From Pseudomonadota bacterium (GTDB lineage Bacteria > Desulfobacterota > SM23-61), in assembly GCA_018819135.1 (NCBI GenBank), contig JAHJQK010000051.1, positions 1 to 64,000 of the forward strand: a stretch of DNA of 64,000 bases, read 5' to 3'. Shown here piece by piece: positions 27,222-38,143 of the stretch. The position numbers and the translations under genes were made by a program. Under the pieces are notes generated by a model. That model was not told where the DNA came from, searched no databases, and saw only the letters and a list, made by a program, of their open reading frames with translations. Every line of letters starts with the position of its first letter. The stretch's first letter is position 1.

Positions 27222-29513
27222 ATGAAAAAACAGGTATCTAAACTGCTACTCTTTATGGCCGGAATGGCCCTTTCCTTTCTCCTCTCGGCCGATGAGGCTG
27301 TCTCCCTGGGTCCGAAGACTCAAGAGGCTGCCCAGGTGGAGATCTCAGAAATGGAAAAGACCCTTCGCATCTTGGAGAATCCCGAAGAAGCGAAGAAGCT
27401 GGCCGCTCAGCTGAAGGGAATTTTGGAGGCCCAAAAGCTTGCCTCGGAGCAGGAGAAGCGGGAAGTCCCCGAAACGGAAAAGGGATTCCTCGACCTTTTC
27501 GAGTTTTATGAATCCCGGGAGGAACAGCTTTCCCGCATCGAGGAAAGAATGACCGAGCTCCTTGAATCTCTCACCCTCCGCTACCGCCAGGTCCTGACCT
27601 ACTTCACCCAGGAAAAAAATCTGAGGAAGATCGCGTCTTTGGGGATGGAAATACTCTTGGCCATTGCCACCGGCTTGTTCCTCTGGCTGTTCTTGCGCCG
27701 GATCACCCGGCGGTTCGAAAAAAGATGGGAGCGGGATGAACGGCGGACCCGAGTCCAAAAGTTCGGGCGGGTCTGCCTGGCCACCTTATTCAGAGTCTAT
27801 CCCTGGATCGCCCTCTATGTCGTTTTCTACCTATTTTTTCTCTTTTTCCCCCCAACCCCGGCGGTGAAGCCTTTTATCCTGAGCGCTCTGCTGGCTCTAA
27901 TCTTTTACCTGGGGTTGAAACATTTTCTGGCCTTTCTCCTCTCGCCCGCCCTCCGGCCAGAAGGGTTGATCCCCCTGAAAGACGAGACCTCGGGATACAT
28001 CTTCATTTGGTTGAGGAGAATTCTCCTCTTCTCCCTGTGGATCTATCTTCTTTACCTGGCCGCTTTCCATTTGAACCTTCCGCGAATGATGAACGCAGCG
28101 GTGATCCTTTATAAGGTCGGTCTGACCGCATTCGCCATTGTCATTCTGGCCCAGTGGAGGGAAGAGATCCAAAGAATCTTCAGCCGGCCCATCAGGCCTG
28201 AAGACCCTCCGTGGTTATCCTTTCTCAAACGGGCGGTGAATTATTCCTCGGGGAAAGTGTACCTCCTGGCCCTTTTCTACGCCGGTTTCCTGGCGGTCCT
28301 TTCCCTGGCGGGGCCCTCCGATCTCTATTCTTATGTTCTTTCTTCCTCGGCCAAGAGCGCCCTGGTCCTCCTTTCGGGGGTGGGGCTCTGGATTCTCTGG
28401 TCTTACCTCTTCCGAAAGCTCTTCGAAATCACCCGGGATATTCAGGAGAGATATCCGGCCCTGGCTGAGCACGCCAGCCGCTACATCGAATACCTCGGGA
28501 AGGCGGGTTATGCGGCGATTGTCCTTTTTTCCCTCTTCGTCCTCCTCGATGTCTGGGGGGTCAGCGTCTATGAATCCATCGCCGATACGAGTTGGCTCAA
28601 GCCCCTCTTGCGCATTCCCTTCATCTTTCTCTTCGCCTTCCTCATTACCCAATTGGCCTACTTTCTCATCAACAAATTCGCCATTCAGGCCCGCGCTCGA
28701 ATGGTGGCCGCAGCAACCGTCAGCCCTCTGGAAGTGGAAAAAAGGATTTCCACCCTGGCCAATATCTTCAAGCGGGGAGTGGCCGTGGCCGTGGCGGTAT
28801 TCGCAGGGATCATGATCCTCTCCGAGCTGGGGTTCGATATCAAGCCCATCCTGGCTGGGGCCGGGATCGTAGGGTTGGCCGTCGGGTTTGGAGCTCAAAA
28901 CCTGGTCCGGGACATCATCAGCGGCCTTTTCTACACCTTTGAAAACCGCATCCGGGTGGGGGACGTGGCCATCATCAACGGCACGGGCGGACTGGTCGAG
29001 CAGGTCAATCTCAGGACCACCGTCCTTCGAGGGCTGGACGGAACCATCCACGTTTTTCCCAACGGAGCCATCAATACCCTTTCCAACATGACCTACGAAT
29101 TTTCCTACTACCTGTTCGACGTGGGAGTGGCCTACAAGGAAGACACGGACCGGGTGATCTCGGTCCTGAAAGAAGTCGGCGATCAAATCATGCAGGAGGA
29201 GGAGTACCGGACCGCCATCCTGGCACCCCTGGAAATTCTGGGGGTGGATAAATTCGGCGACTCGGCGGTCATTATCAAGGCTAGGATCAAGACGTTGCCC
29301 ATCAAGCAATGGCTTGTGGGACGGGAGATGAATCGGAGGATCAAAAAACGCTTTGATGAGCTGGGGATCGAAATTCCCTTCCCCCATCGATCGCTCTACT
29401 TTGGCGAGGCGAGCAAGCCCATTTCGGTCAAATTGGAAGGACTCCAGGACCGGCGGGAGGAAATCAAGGCATTGGTCCGCGAAGTATTGGAGGAACGGAG
29501 GGACGATCGTTAG
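27222..29513 (+). CDS. Large mechanosensitive channel of the MscS family
   Basis: Protein of 763 residues: signal or anchor helix (LLLFMAGMALSFLLSADEA), a periplasmic helical region rich in Glu/Lys (about 35-130), then about 8-10 membrane helices. The MscS core includes the pore helix AGAGIVGLAVGFGAQNLVRD (near residue 545) and the beta domain RVGDVAIINGTGGLVEQV. It resembles MscK/YnaI-like enlarged channels. Role: release of solutes on hypo-osmotic shock, complementary to TrkH uptake and trehalose synthesis nearby. Intact. Confidence 0.9.
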   Translation: MKKQVSKLLLFMAGMALSFLLSADEAVSLGPKTQEAAQVEISEMEKTLRILENPEEAKKLAAQLKGILEAQKLASEQEKREVPETEKGFLDLFEFYESREEQLSRIEERMTELLESLTLRYRQVLTYFTQEKNLRKIASLGMEILLAIATGLFLWLFLRRITRRFEKRWERDERRTRVQKFGRVCLATLFRVYPWIALYVVFYLFFLFFPPTPAVKPFILSALLALIFYLGLKHFLAFLLSPALRPEGLIPLKDETSGYIFIWLRRILLFSLWIYLLYLAAFHLNLPRMMNAAVILYKVGLTAFAIVILAQWREEIQRIFSRPIRPEDPPWLSFLKRAVNYSSGKVYLLALFYAGFLAVLSLAGPSDLYSYVLSSSAKSALVLLSGVGLWILWSYLFRKLFEITRDIQERYPALAEHASRYIEYLGKAGYAAIVLFSLFVLLDVWGVSVYESIADTSWLKPLLRIPFIFLFAFLITQLAYFLINKFAIQARARMVAAATVSPLEVEKRISTLANIFKRGVAVAVAVFAGIMILSELGFDIKPILAGAGIVGLAVGFGAQNLVRDIISGLFYTFENRIRVGDVAIINGTGGLVEQVNLRTTVLRGLDGTIHVFPNGAINTLSNMTYEFSYYLFDVGVAYKEDTDRVISVLKEVGDQIMQEEEYRTAILAPLEILGVDKFGDSAVIIKARIKTLPIKQWLVGREMNRRIKKRFDELGIEIPFPHRSLYFGEASKPISVKLEGLQDRREEIKALVREVLEERRDDR

Positions 29514-29602
29514 GCTTTTTTCATCCGGCCTGAACCGGAGGGCGATGATAAGGGGAATCTTTAGCCCAGACGGAATGCACGCAAAAAAAGGAGGATTTAA
29601 AA

Positions 29603-30055
29603 ATGAATCGAAGGACTATGGTTTTCGCCGGAATTTTCCTGGCCAGCATGGGCCTGGGGGCAGCCTGCGGGGAAAAGAAGGAATCGGCGACGAGCCCGGA
29701 GAAGGTAACCGCCCAGGAAGTGAAGAAAGAGGCCAAAGAAGCCGTGGAAACCGCCATGGCGTACACCCAGCAGCAAAGAGAAGAATATCAGAAACAACTG
29801 GAGGGGAAAATTAAAGAATACGACCAGAAGCTAGACGAACTAAAAGGCAAGGCGGAAAAAATGGAGAAAAAAGCCAAGGCAGAGGCGGCCAAGGAGATCG
29901 AAGCACTGCAGAATAAGCAAAAGGCCGCTGCCGACCAACTGAAAGAGCTCAAGTCGGCCACAGGCAAAGCTTGGGAAGATATGAAAAAGGGAGTGGACAG
30001 CGCCCTGGAGGATATGGAGAAAACCTTCTCCAAAGCCTTATCCCGTTTTCAATAG
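29603..30055 (+). CDS. Lipoprotein with one coiled-coil stress repeat
   Basis: Exported protein of 150 residues; leader MNRRTMVFAGIFLASMGLGA ends at Cys, a loose lipobox (L-G-A-A-C). The mature part is one long Lys/Glu/Ala-rich amphipathic helix region. Its core (KIKEYDQKLDELKGKAEKM to GKAWEDMKKGVDSAL) matches each of the two repeats in the Usp fusion at 13.4 kb, including the closing AL-SRF. It is thus an envelope form of the same sll1863-like module. A GGAGG ribosome site precedes ATG. Function unknown; likely envelope stress. Confidence 0.75.
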   Translation: MNRRTMVFAGIFLASMGLGAACGEKKESATSPEKVTAQEVKKEAKEAVETAMAYTQQQREEYQKQLEGKIKEYDQKLDELKGKAEKMEKKAKAEAAKEIEALQNKQKAAADQLKELKSATGKAWEDMKKGVDSALEDMEKTFSKALSRFQ

Positions 30056-30105
30056 TTCACTGTGTCCGGGATGGGAAGAAAATAGAAGGAAAGGGGGTAA
30101 AGAAT

Positions 30106-30552
30106 ATGACCATGACCGGATTGGAGGCCTTTGACAGCACGATCCATAAAACCAACGAGTGGCTGAAAGACATCCTGTATCAATTAAATTGGGAAGATCG
30201 GCAGAAAGCTTACCTTGCCCTGCGGTCGACGCCCCAGGCCTTGCGGGACCGCCTGACCCCCGTCGAGGCCGCCGAACTGGGGGCCCAGCTCCCCATGCTC
30301 ATCCGGGGGATGTTCTACGAGGGTTGGAAACCGAAGGGCAAGCCTCAAAAAATCCGCAGCAAACAGGAATTCCTCGACCGAATACGGGAAAGTTTTCCCA
30401 ATGAACCTGGAATCGATGTCGAAAAAATCGCCCGGGTCGTCTTTAAACAACTCGCCTTGCGCATCTCCAAGGGAGAGATGCAAGACATCGAGGCGATCCT
30501 CCCGAAGAGCCTGAAGGAGCTCTGGCCGAGCAAATACATCGCTGAAAATTGA
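30106..30552 (+). CDS. DUF2267 protein
   Basis: Soluble protein of 148 residues matching DUF2267: TNEWLKDILYQLNWEDRQKA, ALRSTPQALRDRLTPVEAAE, LGAQLPMLIRGMFYEGWKP, then a second half with LRISKGEMQDIEAILPKSLK and LWP near the end. The family resembles the DUF2267/RNA-polymerase-partner fold but has no proven role. ATG 30106 follows AAAGGGGG. It is often found with stress proteins, as here. Confidence 0.82.
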   Translation: MTMTGLEAFDSTIHKTNEWLKDILYQLNWEDRQKAYLALRSTPQALRDRLTPVEAAELGAQLPMLIRGMFYEGWKPKGKPQKIRSKQEFLDRIRESFPNEPGIDVEKIARVVFKQLALRISKGEMQDIEAILPKSLKELWPSKYIAEN

Positions 30553-30594
30553 TTTTTTTCTCCCTTCAGCCCCTCCTTTCAGTGGTGAGAGGGA

Positions 30595-31002
30595 ATGATG
30601 AAAATGAGGTGGATCATGTTCTGGAAACACTTTCTGTGTGCCTTGGCGACCGCCCTGGGGTTGAGCGCGGTCTTTATCGCCGGGTTTCGAAAAAAAGGGC
30701 CCTGGGATAATTTCTTGTTGTTTTTCGCGGTCGTCTTCTTAGCCTCGTGGGCCGGGGGAGTCTGGTTTTCTCCGCTCGGTCCCCCCATAGGAAACGTCTA
30801 CTGGCTGGCTTTTCTGATCGTAGGCCTGATCTTTGCCCTCCTGTTGGCTGCAGTGGCCTCTCCTTTTCCCTCGAATACAACCATTCAGCTCGTGGAGGCA
30901 GGTGAGAAGACGCCGGAGAAAAAGAAAGCCATGGTTTTGGGAATCTATTTTTGGCTGATGATATTCGCTCTGGTCGTCCTGATCGTGACCCGCTACTTTT
31001 AG
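30595..31002 (+). CDS. Hypothetical membrane protein, four helices
   Basis: Small inner-membrane protein of 135 residues (or a few fewer if a downstream ATG is used) with four hydrophobic segments: residues about 10-30, 38-55, 65-87 and 110-132. No family recognised. The last loop is Lys/Glu-rich. Position between DUF2267 and pncB, same strand. Nothing suggests catalytic residues. Confidence 0.6.
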   Translation: MMKMRWIMFWKHFLCALATALGLSAVFIAGFRKKGPWDNFLLFFAVVFLASWAGGVWFSPLGPPIGNVYWLAFLIVGLIFALLLAAVASPFPSNTTIQLVEAGEKTPEKKKAMVLGIYFWLMIFALVVLIVTRYF

Positions 31003-31063
31003 GACCGTTCTTCTTTCAAGGGGGCAAGCGGTTTACCGGAAAACTCCGCGGAGGAGACCGCCC

Positions 31064-32419
31064 ATGAAAATGAAAAACCTTCCCCTCCTGGCCGATCTAT
31101 ATGAATTCACCATGGCCTACAGTTACTTTGAACACCGGATGCAGGCTCCGGCCACTTTCAGTCTCTTCATCCGGGAATATCCCCCCAACCGGGGTTATTT
31201 TGTGAGCGCCGGGCTGGAGGACGTCCTGGATTTTCTGGAGTCCTATCATTTCGAACCCCAAGAAATCGAATATCTGGATCAGACGGGCCTCTTCTCAGAG
31301 GACTTCTTTCAGTTCCTCCTGAAGCTCCGCTTTTCCGGAGAGGTCTTCGCCATCCCCGAAGGGCGAATTTTTTCCAAGGATGAGCCCGTCCTGGAAATCA
31401 CCGCTCCGATCATCGAGGCCCAACTGGTGGAGTCCTACGTTATCAATACGATGAACCTGCAGGTGAGCATCGCCACCAAAGCTTCTCGCTGTGTCTGCGC
31501 GGCAAAGGGAAGGTCACTCGTCGATTTTTCGCTGCGGCGGACGCAGGGAACCGATGCGGGGTTGAAAGCGGCCCGGGCATCTTACCTCGCCGGTTTCAGC
31601 GGGACCAGCAACGTCCTTGCGGGGAAATTATACGGGATTCCGATTTCGGGGACGATGGCCCACTCCTTCATTACCAGCTTTGAGGAGGAAATCGACGCCT
31701 TCCGCGCCTTCGCCCGAACCTTTCCGGAAAACACGGTCTTGCTCATAGATACGTATGACACGGTGGCGGGGGCCCAAAAGGCGGCCGAAGTAGGGCGGGA
31801 GTTGATGGACCGGGGGAAAAAGCTGAGGGGCGTGCGCCTGGACAGCGGAGACATGGCCGCACTCAGCAAAGAAGTTCGCAAAGTTCTCCGCGAGGGCGGC
31901 CTGGAGGGGGTTTCCATCTTCGCCAGCGGAGGAATACACGAGTTCAAGATCGCCAGGGTGATCGAAGAGGGGGCAGAAATCGACGCCTTCGGCGTGGGCA
32001 CCAAGGTGGGGGTTTCCGCCGATGCTCCCTACACGGACATGGCCTATAAACTCGTCCAATGCGACGGCCGTCCCGTGCTGAAACTGAGCACCGGAAAAAA
32101 AACCCTGGTGGGGGAAAAGCAGGTTTTCAGGACCAGGAGGGATCACCGCCTCTTCCGGGATACCATCGCCCTGCGGGATGAAAAATTGGAGGGAGAACCC
32201 CTTTTGATTCCCGTCATGGAGAAAGGCCGGAGAACTGGGCCGGCAGAATCCCTGGCTGCCGTTCGGGAGCGATTCAGGGAGGAATTTGCCGAGCTGGACG
32301 ATTCCTGTAAAGCCCTCCAAAGCCCCCGAATTTTTCCCGTGGAATTGGCCCCCGGGTTGCGGGGATTACAGGAAAAGACGGTCCACCAGGTCAGAGAAAA
32401 AGAGTTGGGGGAGAGCTGA
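31064..32419 (+). CDS. pncB: Nicotinate phosphoribosyltransferase
   Basis: NAD-salvage enzyme of 451 residues. Landmarks: LLADLYEFTMAYSYF at the start, SYVINTMNLQ, DFSLRRTQGTDAGLKAARAS (with the conserved Arg-Arg-Thr), SGTMAHSFI with the catalytic His, GVRLDSGDMAALS, and GVGTKVGVSADAPY. Makes nicotinate mononucleotide from nicotinate and PRPP. Intact. Within the cluster it could maintain NAD for the GAPDH and LDH steps. Confidence 0.93.
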   Translation: MKMKNLPLLADLYEFTMAYSYFEHRMQAPATFSLFIREYPPNRGYFVSAGLEDVLDFLESYHFEPQEIEYLDQTGLFSEDFFQFLLKLRFSGEVFAIPEGRIFSKDEPVLEITAPIIEAQLVESYVINTMNLQVSIATKASRCVCAAKGRSLVDFSLRRTQGTDAGLKAARASYLAGFSGTSNVLAGKLYGIPISGTMAHSFITSFEEEIDAFRAFARTFPENTVLLIDTYDTVAGAQKAAEVGRELMDRGKKLRGVRLDSGDMAALSKEVRKVLREGGLEGVSIFASGGIHEFKIARVIEEGAEIDAFGVGTKVGVSADAPYTDMAYKLVQCDGRPVLKLSTGKKTLVGEKQVFRTRRDHRLFRDTIALRDEKLEGEPLLIPVMEKGRRTGPAESLAAVRERFREEFAELDDSCKALQSPRIFPVELAPGLRGLQEKTVHQVREKELGES

Positions 32420-32445
32420 TCCGTCACTTCGACACCCTCTGTCCG

Positions 32446-33028
32446 GTGAAATTGAGGATGAACGTGACTCCACCAAAGATTCCCAAGGGGAAGGAAGCAC
32501 AACCGCAGTGGCCCGAAAAGCCCTGGGCCCGGTCGACCCGGGAGGTCCTCGAGGCGCTTGAGGTCTCCGCAGAAAAAGGCCTGGCGGCCTCTGAGGTACG
32601 GCGAAGGATCAGGCAGTACGGGTTCAACCTCCTCCGGGAAGCGAAGACGAAAAGCGCCTGGCGGATTCTTGCCGAACAATTCAAGAGCCTAATGGCCGTC
32701 CTTCTGGCAGCCGCCGGCGCCCTGGCCTTCGTCTTGGGAGATTGGCTGGAAGGGATGGCCATCCTCGCCGTCATCCTCATCAATGGGGTCCTCGGCTTTT
32801 TCACCGAGTTGAGAGCGGTGCGTTCGATGGAGGCTCTATCCCGGTTGACCAGGGTGAGCGCCAAAGTCCGCCGCGGCGGGGAAATCCAGGAAATCTCGGC
32901 CAAAGAGCTGGTCCCCGGAGACATGGTGGTCCTCGAGGGCGGGGACATCGTTTCCGCCGATCTCCGCCTGATCCGGGCCTCCAAGGCCCAGGCGGACGAA
33001 TCCGCGCTCACCGGCGAATCAGCCCCGG
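32446..33028 (+). pseudogene. Cation P-type ATPase, N-terminal fragment cut by an IS
   Basis: About 190 residues of a P2-type cation ATPase: N-terminal cation ATPase domain (ARSTREVLEALEVSAEKGLA), first two membrane helices (LMAVLLAAAGALAFVLGDWL, MAILAVILINGVLGFFTELR) and the start of the actuator domain with LVPGDMVVLEGGDIV, ending at ESALTGESAPG. The TGES dephosphorylation motif survives; phosphorylation Asp and later domains are lost. Sequence switches to IS DNA at about 33020-33030. GTG 32446 or ATG 32461 may be the start. Confidence 0.85.
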
Positions 33029-33982
33029 GTCAGCAAGGGCGCCAAGCTTTCTCGGACTGGCGGGCGGCGATCGCAAAGCGGCGGTTAAACCGTCGTAAAA
33101 AGGTTGGCAAGAGGTTATTGCCCTCCTGAGGGGTGTGGTGGCCTTGGCCAGATCCAGTTCCGCCCCTAGACGGTCCTGGAGAGTGCCAAAGAGCCTCTCA
33201 ATCCGCCCTTTGGCCTGAGGCGATAGGGCAAAGATCGGCTGGATTCCCCCCAAGGCCCTTAGAGCTTGTCCAACCTGGGTTGGCTCTTGTCGCCCGGCCA
33301 GCTCTTCCTCTAAGGTTCAGTGGTCATCATTGCGCTTGAGGGATCCATGGCGATCCTGATAAATGGAAACCGGAATCCCATATCGGGTCACGATCTGTCG
33401 CAGCAACCAGAGATAGCCTTCGGTCCCTTCGAAGGGAAAAAAGCGCGCCGCCAGGATGGCCCCCGTCGCATCATCGATAGCCGCCATTAAACAACAGGGA
33501 GGATGATCCGGCCCGAACCATCGGTGCGGGCTGCCATCCCAAAGGACCATCCAGCCCTCCTGGGCCTTGCGCTCTCGACGCTTGCGATGACGCGTGGCCC
33601 GGCGCTTTCTTTTGGGTAAAATACCGGCTTCTCGGCGAATCTTCCGAACCGTTTCCCGCCCCAAGGTCATTCCCTCCTGTTCCCAAAGTTGTTCCCCAAA
33701 ATGCCGATCGTTGAACGCAGCGTACTTCTGGCAGGATAACTCTACGATGCGCTTTCGCAATGAATCTGAGATTCGATGTTGAGGAGAGCGGCCGGCATTC
33801 CCATGCAGGAGTCTCTGGGCTCCTTTTTCCCTGACCCTTTTACAGATTCGCTTGGCTTGCCGGTAGGAGACCCCTATTTTTTCTGCAGCCTCCTCTAAAG
33901 TAATTCTTCCGCTTTCTACCAACCCAACAACTCGAAACCTCTGTAACTGCTTCTGGCTCATTAAGATCTTTTCCCCTTTCAT
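33025..33982 (-). pseudogene. ISNCY-family transposase with nonsense codon and frameshift
   Basis: Helix-turn-helix N-terminus (ESGRITLEEAAEKIGVSYRQ) and DDE integrase core (MVLWDGSPHRWFGPDHPP, MAAIDDATGAILAARFF, PVSIYQDRHGSLKRNDDH). At 33317-33319 a TGA replaces what relatives read as Trp; translation resumes in the same frame with TLEEELAGRQEPTQV and SPQAKGRIERLFGTLQDRL, which holds the third acidic residue. Near 33140 a further shift is needed to read NNLLPTFLRRFNRRFA. The usual C-terminal domain is missing. The element is dead. Confidence 0.8.
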
Positions 33983-34029
33983 GGGGACATTTTAACTTGG
34001 GCATTAAAGGGGACATATTCTCTTGGGCA
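33983..34029. repeat. Tandem 21-bp terminal repeats of the ISNCY-like element
   Basis: Copy A at 33983-34003 and copy B at 34009-34029 share GGGGACAT, a variable five-base centre and CTTGGGCA, and start 26 bp apart. They lie directly outside the transposase start, so they are probably transposase-binding sites at the element's end. Confidence 0.75.
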
Positions 34030-34051
34030 ACACAACTATGTTAAGTAATTC

Positions 34052-34079
34052 TTGACAATGGGAACCCCCTTGATATAAC
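34052..34079 (+). promoter_or_regulatory. Sigma70-type promoter of the IS701-like transposase
   Basis: TTGACA (34052-34057) and TATAAC (34074-34079) are 16 bp apart and end ten bases before the ATG at 34089. It is the clearest consensus promoter I see in the window. Confidence 0.6.
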
Positions 34080-34088
34080 CTTTTGGGC

Positions 34089-34794
34089 ATGAAACCCCAA
34101 GAGATAGAACGATTCCGATTGAAGCTGGAGGCCTTCTTGGCCGATGTAGTTTTGTCCATGGGTCGCAAAGAGCGAAGACAGCACGGCGAGGAGTACATTC
34201 GTGGCCTCCTGATGGAGGGGGAGCGTAAATCCATCGAACCGATGGCCAGCCGTCTTCCGGATGGGGATGCGCAGGCCTTGCAGCAGTTTGTGAATCAGAG
34301 TCCCTGGTCTTCTGGGGAGGTACGAGCGTCCCTGGCCAGAAAAGTGGAGCAAGAATTTGTTCCTGAAGCGTACTGGCTCATTGATGAGGTGTCTTTTCCC
34401 AAGCAAGGGCAGCATTCGGTGGGAGTGGCGAGACAGTACTGTGGTGCTTTGGGAAAGAACGGCCAACTGTCAGGTGGCGGTGACGTTGGATCTGGGTACC
34501 GAGGAATCGAGTACGCCGTTGGATTGGGCTTTGTATTTCCCAGAGAAATGGGTCCAGGATCCGGTTCGCAGGAAGGAGGCTGGGGACCCAGAGGAGATTA
34601 CCTTCAAGACGAAACCCGAGTTGGCTTTGGAGCTGATCGATGAAGTGAAAGGGTGGGGGTTGCAGGATCGCATGGTATCGGCGGATTCGGCTTATGGACG
34701 TGCGTACGAATTCCGTCATGGGTTGAGAAGCCGGGGATTGGATTATGTTGTGCAAGTGAGTGGGGACCTGATGGCTTGGACGGAAGATCCTTAG
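34089..34794 (+). pseudogene. IS701-family transposase, frameshifted and truncated
   Basis: The first frame gives [20 protein letters not shown] through the catalytic Asp region [20 protein letters not shown] and RQYCGALGK. One extra base near 34451 shifts reading to [20 protein letters not shown], then [16 protein letters not shown] and the second acidic motif VSADSAYGRA. The frame ends at 34794 within the region before the final Glu, so the C-terminal third is missing. IS701 transposases normally have about 400-440 residues. It stands head to head with the ISNCY element. The roughly 200 bp that follow contain no clear gene. Confidence 0.8.
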
Positions 34795-35005
34795 GGTTTA
34801 GCAAGAGACGCCCAAAATGGAGAAGGTCTGGATAAAGCCGGAGGTGGAATGCCGAAAAAGGGGATATCCAGGCGCTGGGCCAATGCCTCGAGTAGGCCCT
34901 GAATCAATACTTGACTACCCATAAGAAATGATGCCGGAAACATCCGGCGATGTTTCCCAAAAAATTATGGTCTTTCGCAAAATCCAAAAGAAGGAGGTGA
35001 GAAGG

Positions 35006-35251
35006 ATGGAATGGGTAACTCTGATTATCTCGGTCATTGCTTTGGGATTGTCTATTTGGGCTATGAAAAGAACTGGGGGGCTGAAGGAGATGAAGAAGGA
35101 AGTTGAGTCCGTCTCCTCCCTGGGGGAATCCCTGCGGAAGAAGACCGCGGATGTTCTGGAGCGAGTAGAAAAGAAGGTTAGGGGGGATGAAAAACCAGAG
35201 GAAAAAATAAAAGAAGGGGAAGCTATTAAGAAAGAAGAAGGGGATCGCTGA
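35006..35251 (+). CDS. Small membrane-anchored coiled-coil protein
   Basis: Protein of 81 residues with one N-terminal membrane helix (VTLIISVIALGLSIWAM) and a charged Lys/Glu helical tail, topologically like a cytoplasmic-facing anchor. ATG 35006 is chosen since AGGAGGTGAGAAGG stands directly before it. No family assigned with confidence. It is followed by a LapA-like gene and may work with it at the membrane. Confidence 0.6.
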   Translation: MEWVTLIISVIALGLSIWAMKRTGGLKEMKKEVESVSSLGESLRKKTADVLERVEKKVRGDEKPEEKIKEGEAIKKEEGDR

Positions 35252-35315
35252 AAAGAAGAAGCCAAAATGAAAAGGGAAGCCCATAAATCGAGAAATTTTC
35301 GAAGGGGGGAGATTT

Positions 35316-35606
35316 ATGCAGATCTTTCCATGGTTGAGTTTGGGAATCATCCTTTGTGCGGCGATCTTTGGGATCCAGAATTCAACGGCCCCACCGGTCG
35401 CGATGAAGTTTCTTCTGTGGAATTTCGAAACCTCCCTGATCTATACGGTCCTAGGGTCCGTTGGTATAGGAATGCTCATCATTCTATTCCTGTGGATCCC
35501 CAGGGCGATTCGTGCTTCCTTCCGGGCAAGGAATTTAAAGAAAGAAATCGAGTTTTTGCATGGGGAGATGAAAAATCACGCGGAGGAGAGTAAAACAAAG
35601 CCCTGA
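35316..35606 (+). CDS. LapA-domain (DUF1049) membrane protein
   Basis: Protein of 96 residues with two membrane segments (FPWLSLGIILCAAIFGIQN and TVLGSVGIGMLIILFLW) separated by a loop containing QNSTAPPVAMKFLLWNFE. This Q-N-[ST]-x-x-V-x-x-x-F-L pattern defines the LapA/YciS domain. A C-terminal coiled coil follows. E. coli LapA works in lipopolysaccharide assembly with LapB; that role here is not shown. AAGGGGGGAG precedes ATG. It abuts the YihY remnant. Confidence 0.8.
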   Translation: MQIFPWLSLGIILCAAIFGIQNSTAPPVAMKFLLWNFETSLIYTVLGSVGIGMLIILFLWIPRAIRASFRARNLKKEIEFLHGEMKNHAEESKTKP

Positions 35607-35941
35607 AGAAGGACGTTGCCCAGGATTTTCACAGCAAACTCCGGCTTTTCTGGGAGGCCCTGAAAAAGTTCGACGACGACCACGGTTTTTTCCTGGCTTC
35701 GGGGATTACTTTCAATCTTCTCATCTGCCTGATTCCCTTGATTTTGCTACTCCTCGCCCTGGTGGGGACTTACCTGTACAGCGATCAGGAAGTTTTGAAT
35801 CATGTCCGGCGCTACTTTGAGAGGGCCGTCCCTTCTTTGGATCCCCGGATTATGCAGAACCTCACGGCCATCATTCAAGATCGAAAAATCGTCAGCGTTC
35901 TTGGTATCGGGGGGCTATTTTTTAAAAGTGAAGGGGGCTAA
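35603..35941 (+). pseudogene. YihY/BrkB-family membrane protein, N-terminal fragment
   Basis: The frame from about 35603 (no ATG; CTG possible) reads DFHSKLRLFWEALKKFDDDH, then FFLASGITFNLLICLIPLIL, the typical first helix of the YihY/BrkB family, and IIQDRKIVSVLGIGGL. After this it changes to FFKSEGG and stops; intact members have about 280 residues and six helices. The break lies at the left edge of the N-ATPase block, so it probably marks the insertion joint. Confidence 0.75.
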
Positions 35942-35956
35942 AAAGGCCCGTTCTGA

Positions 35957-37780
<1,824 letters not shown>

Positions 37781-37794
<14 letters not shown>

Positions 37795-38098
37795 GAGTTC
37801 GAAAGAGAGGCAGCGGAAGATCGCCGAGAATCTCGGCGGGGAAATCGCCGCCAAGGAAGCGCGCAAAAAGAAAGCGCGGCAGGAGAAGGACCGGGGAATC
37901 TGGTTCGGGCTGGGCATGTTTGGCCTGATTGGTTGGTCAGTGGCCATCCCTACCCTGATCGGGGTCGCCCTGGGAATCTGGATTGACGCATCCTGGCCAA
38001 GCCGCTTCTCCTGGACGCTGATGCTGTTGTTCCTGGGGGTCATTCTGGGCTGTCTCAACGCCTGGTATTGGGTGAAAAGGCAGAGCCGATATGATTGA
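37781..38098 (+). CDS. atpQ: N-type ATPase AtpQ (AtpI-like) membrane protein
   Basis: Protein of 105 residues: a charged N-terminal helix (SKERQRKIAENLGGEIAAKE) and two membrane helices with the AtpI-like pattern GLGMFGLIGWSVAIPTLIGV and TLMLLFLGVILGCLNAWYWV. AtpI-type proteins assist c-ring assembly. ATG 37781 is favoured over GTG 37775. It overlaps the end of atpC by 14 bases. Confidence 0.82.
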
Positions 38099-38143
38099 AG
38101 CAGAAATGAATTTTTGGCGGAAGACGGAGAAAGAAGAATCGTA

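Larger units (their letters stand above)
33025..34030 (-). mobile_element. ISNCY-like insertion sequence, degenerate
   Basis: An element reading leftwards. Its transposase 5' end lies at 33982 and its outer end carries two tandem 21-bp repeats (33983-34029) of the form GGGGACAT..CTTGGGCA. The opposite end is missing: the transposase stops abruptly where the P-type ATPase fragment begins. Insertion followed by a deletion would explain both truncations. Confidence 0.7.

Noticed and set aside
28215-29387. Long - strand frame opposite the MscS-type channel
   Set aside because: The + strand has clear MscS motifs; the antisense frame has Gly/Asp/Pro-rich non-protein composition.
34795-34925. Possible start of a LigD-type ligase segment (KVWIKPEVEC)
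   Set aside because: Only about ten residues are suggestive; the rest does not continue the pattern.
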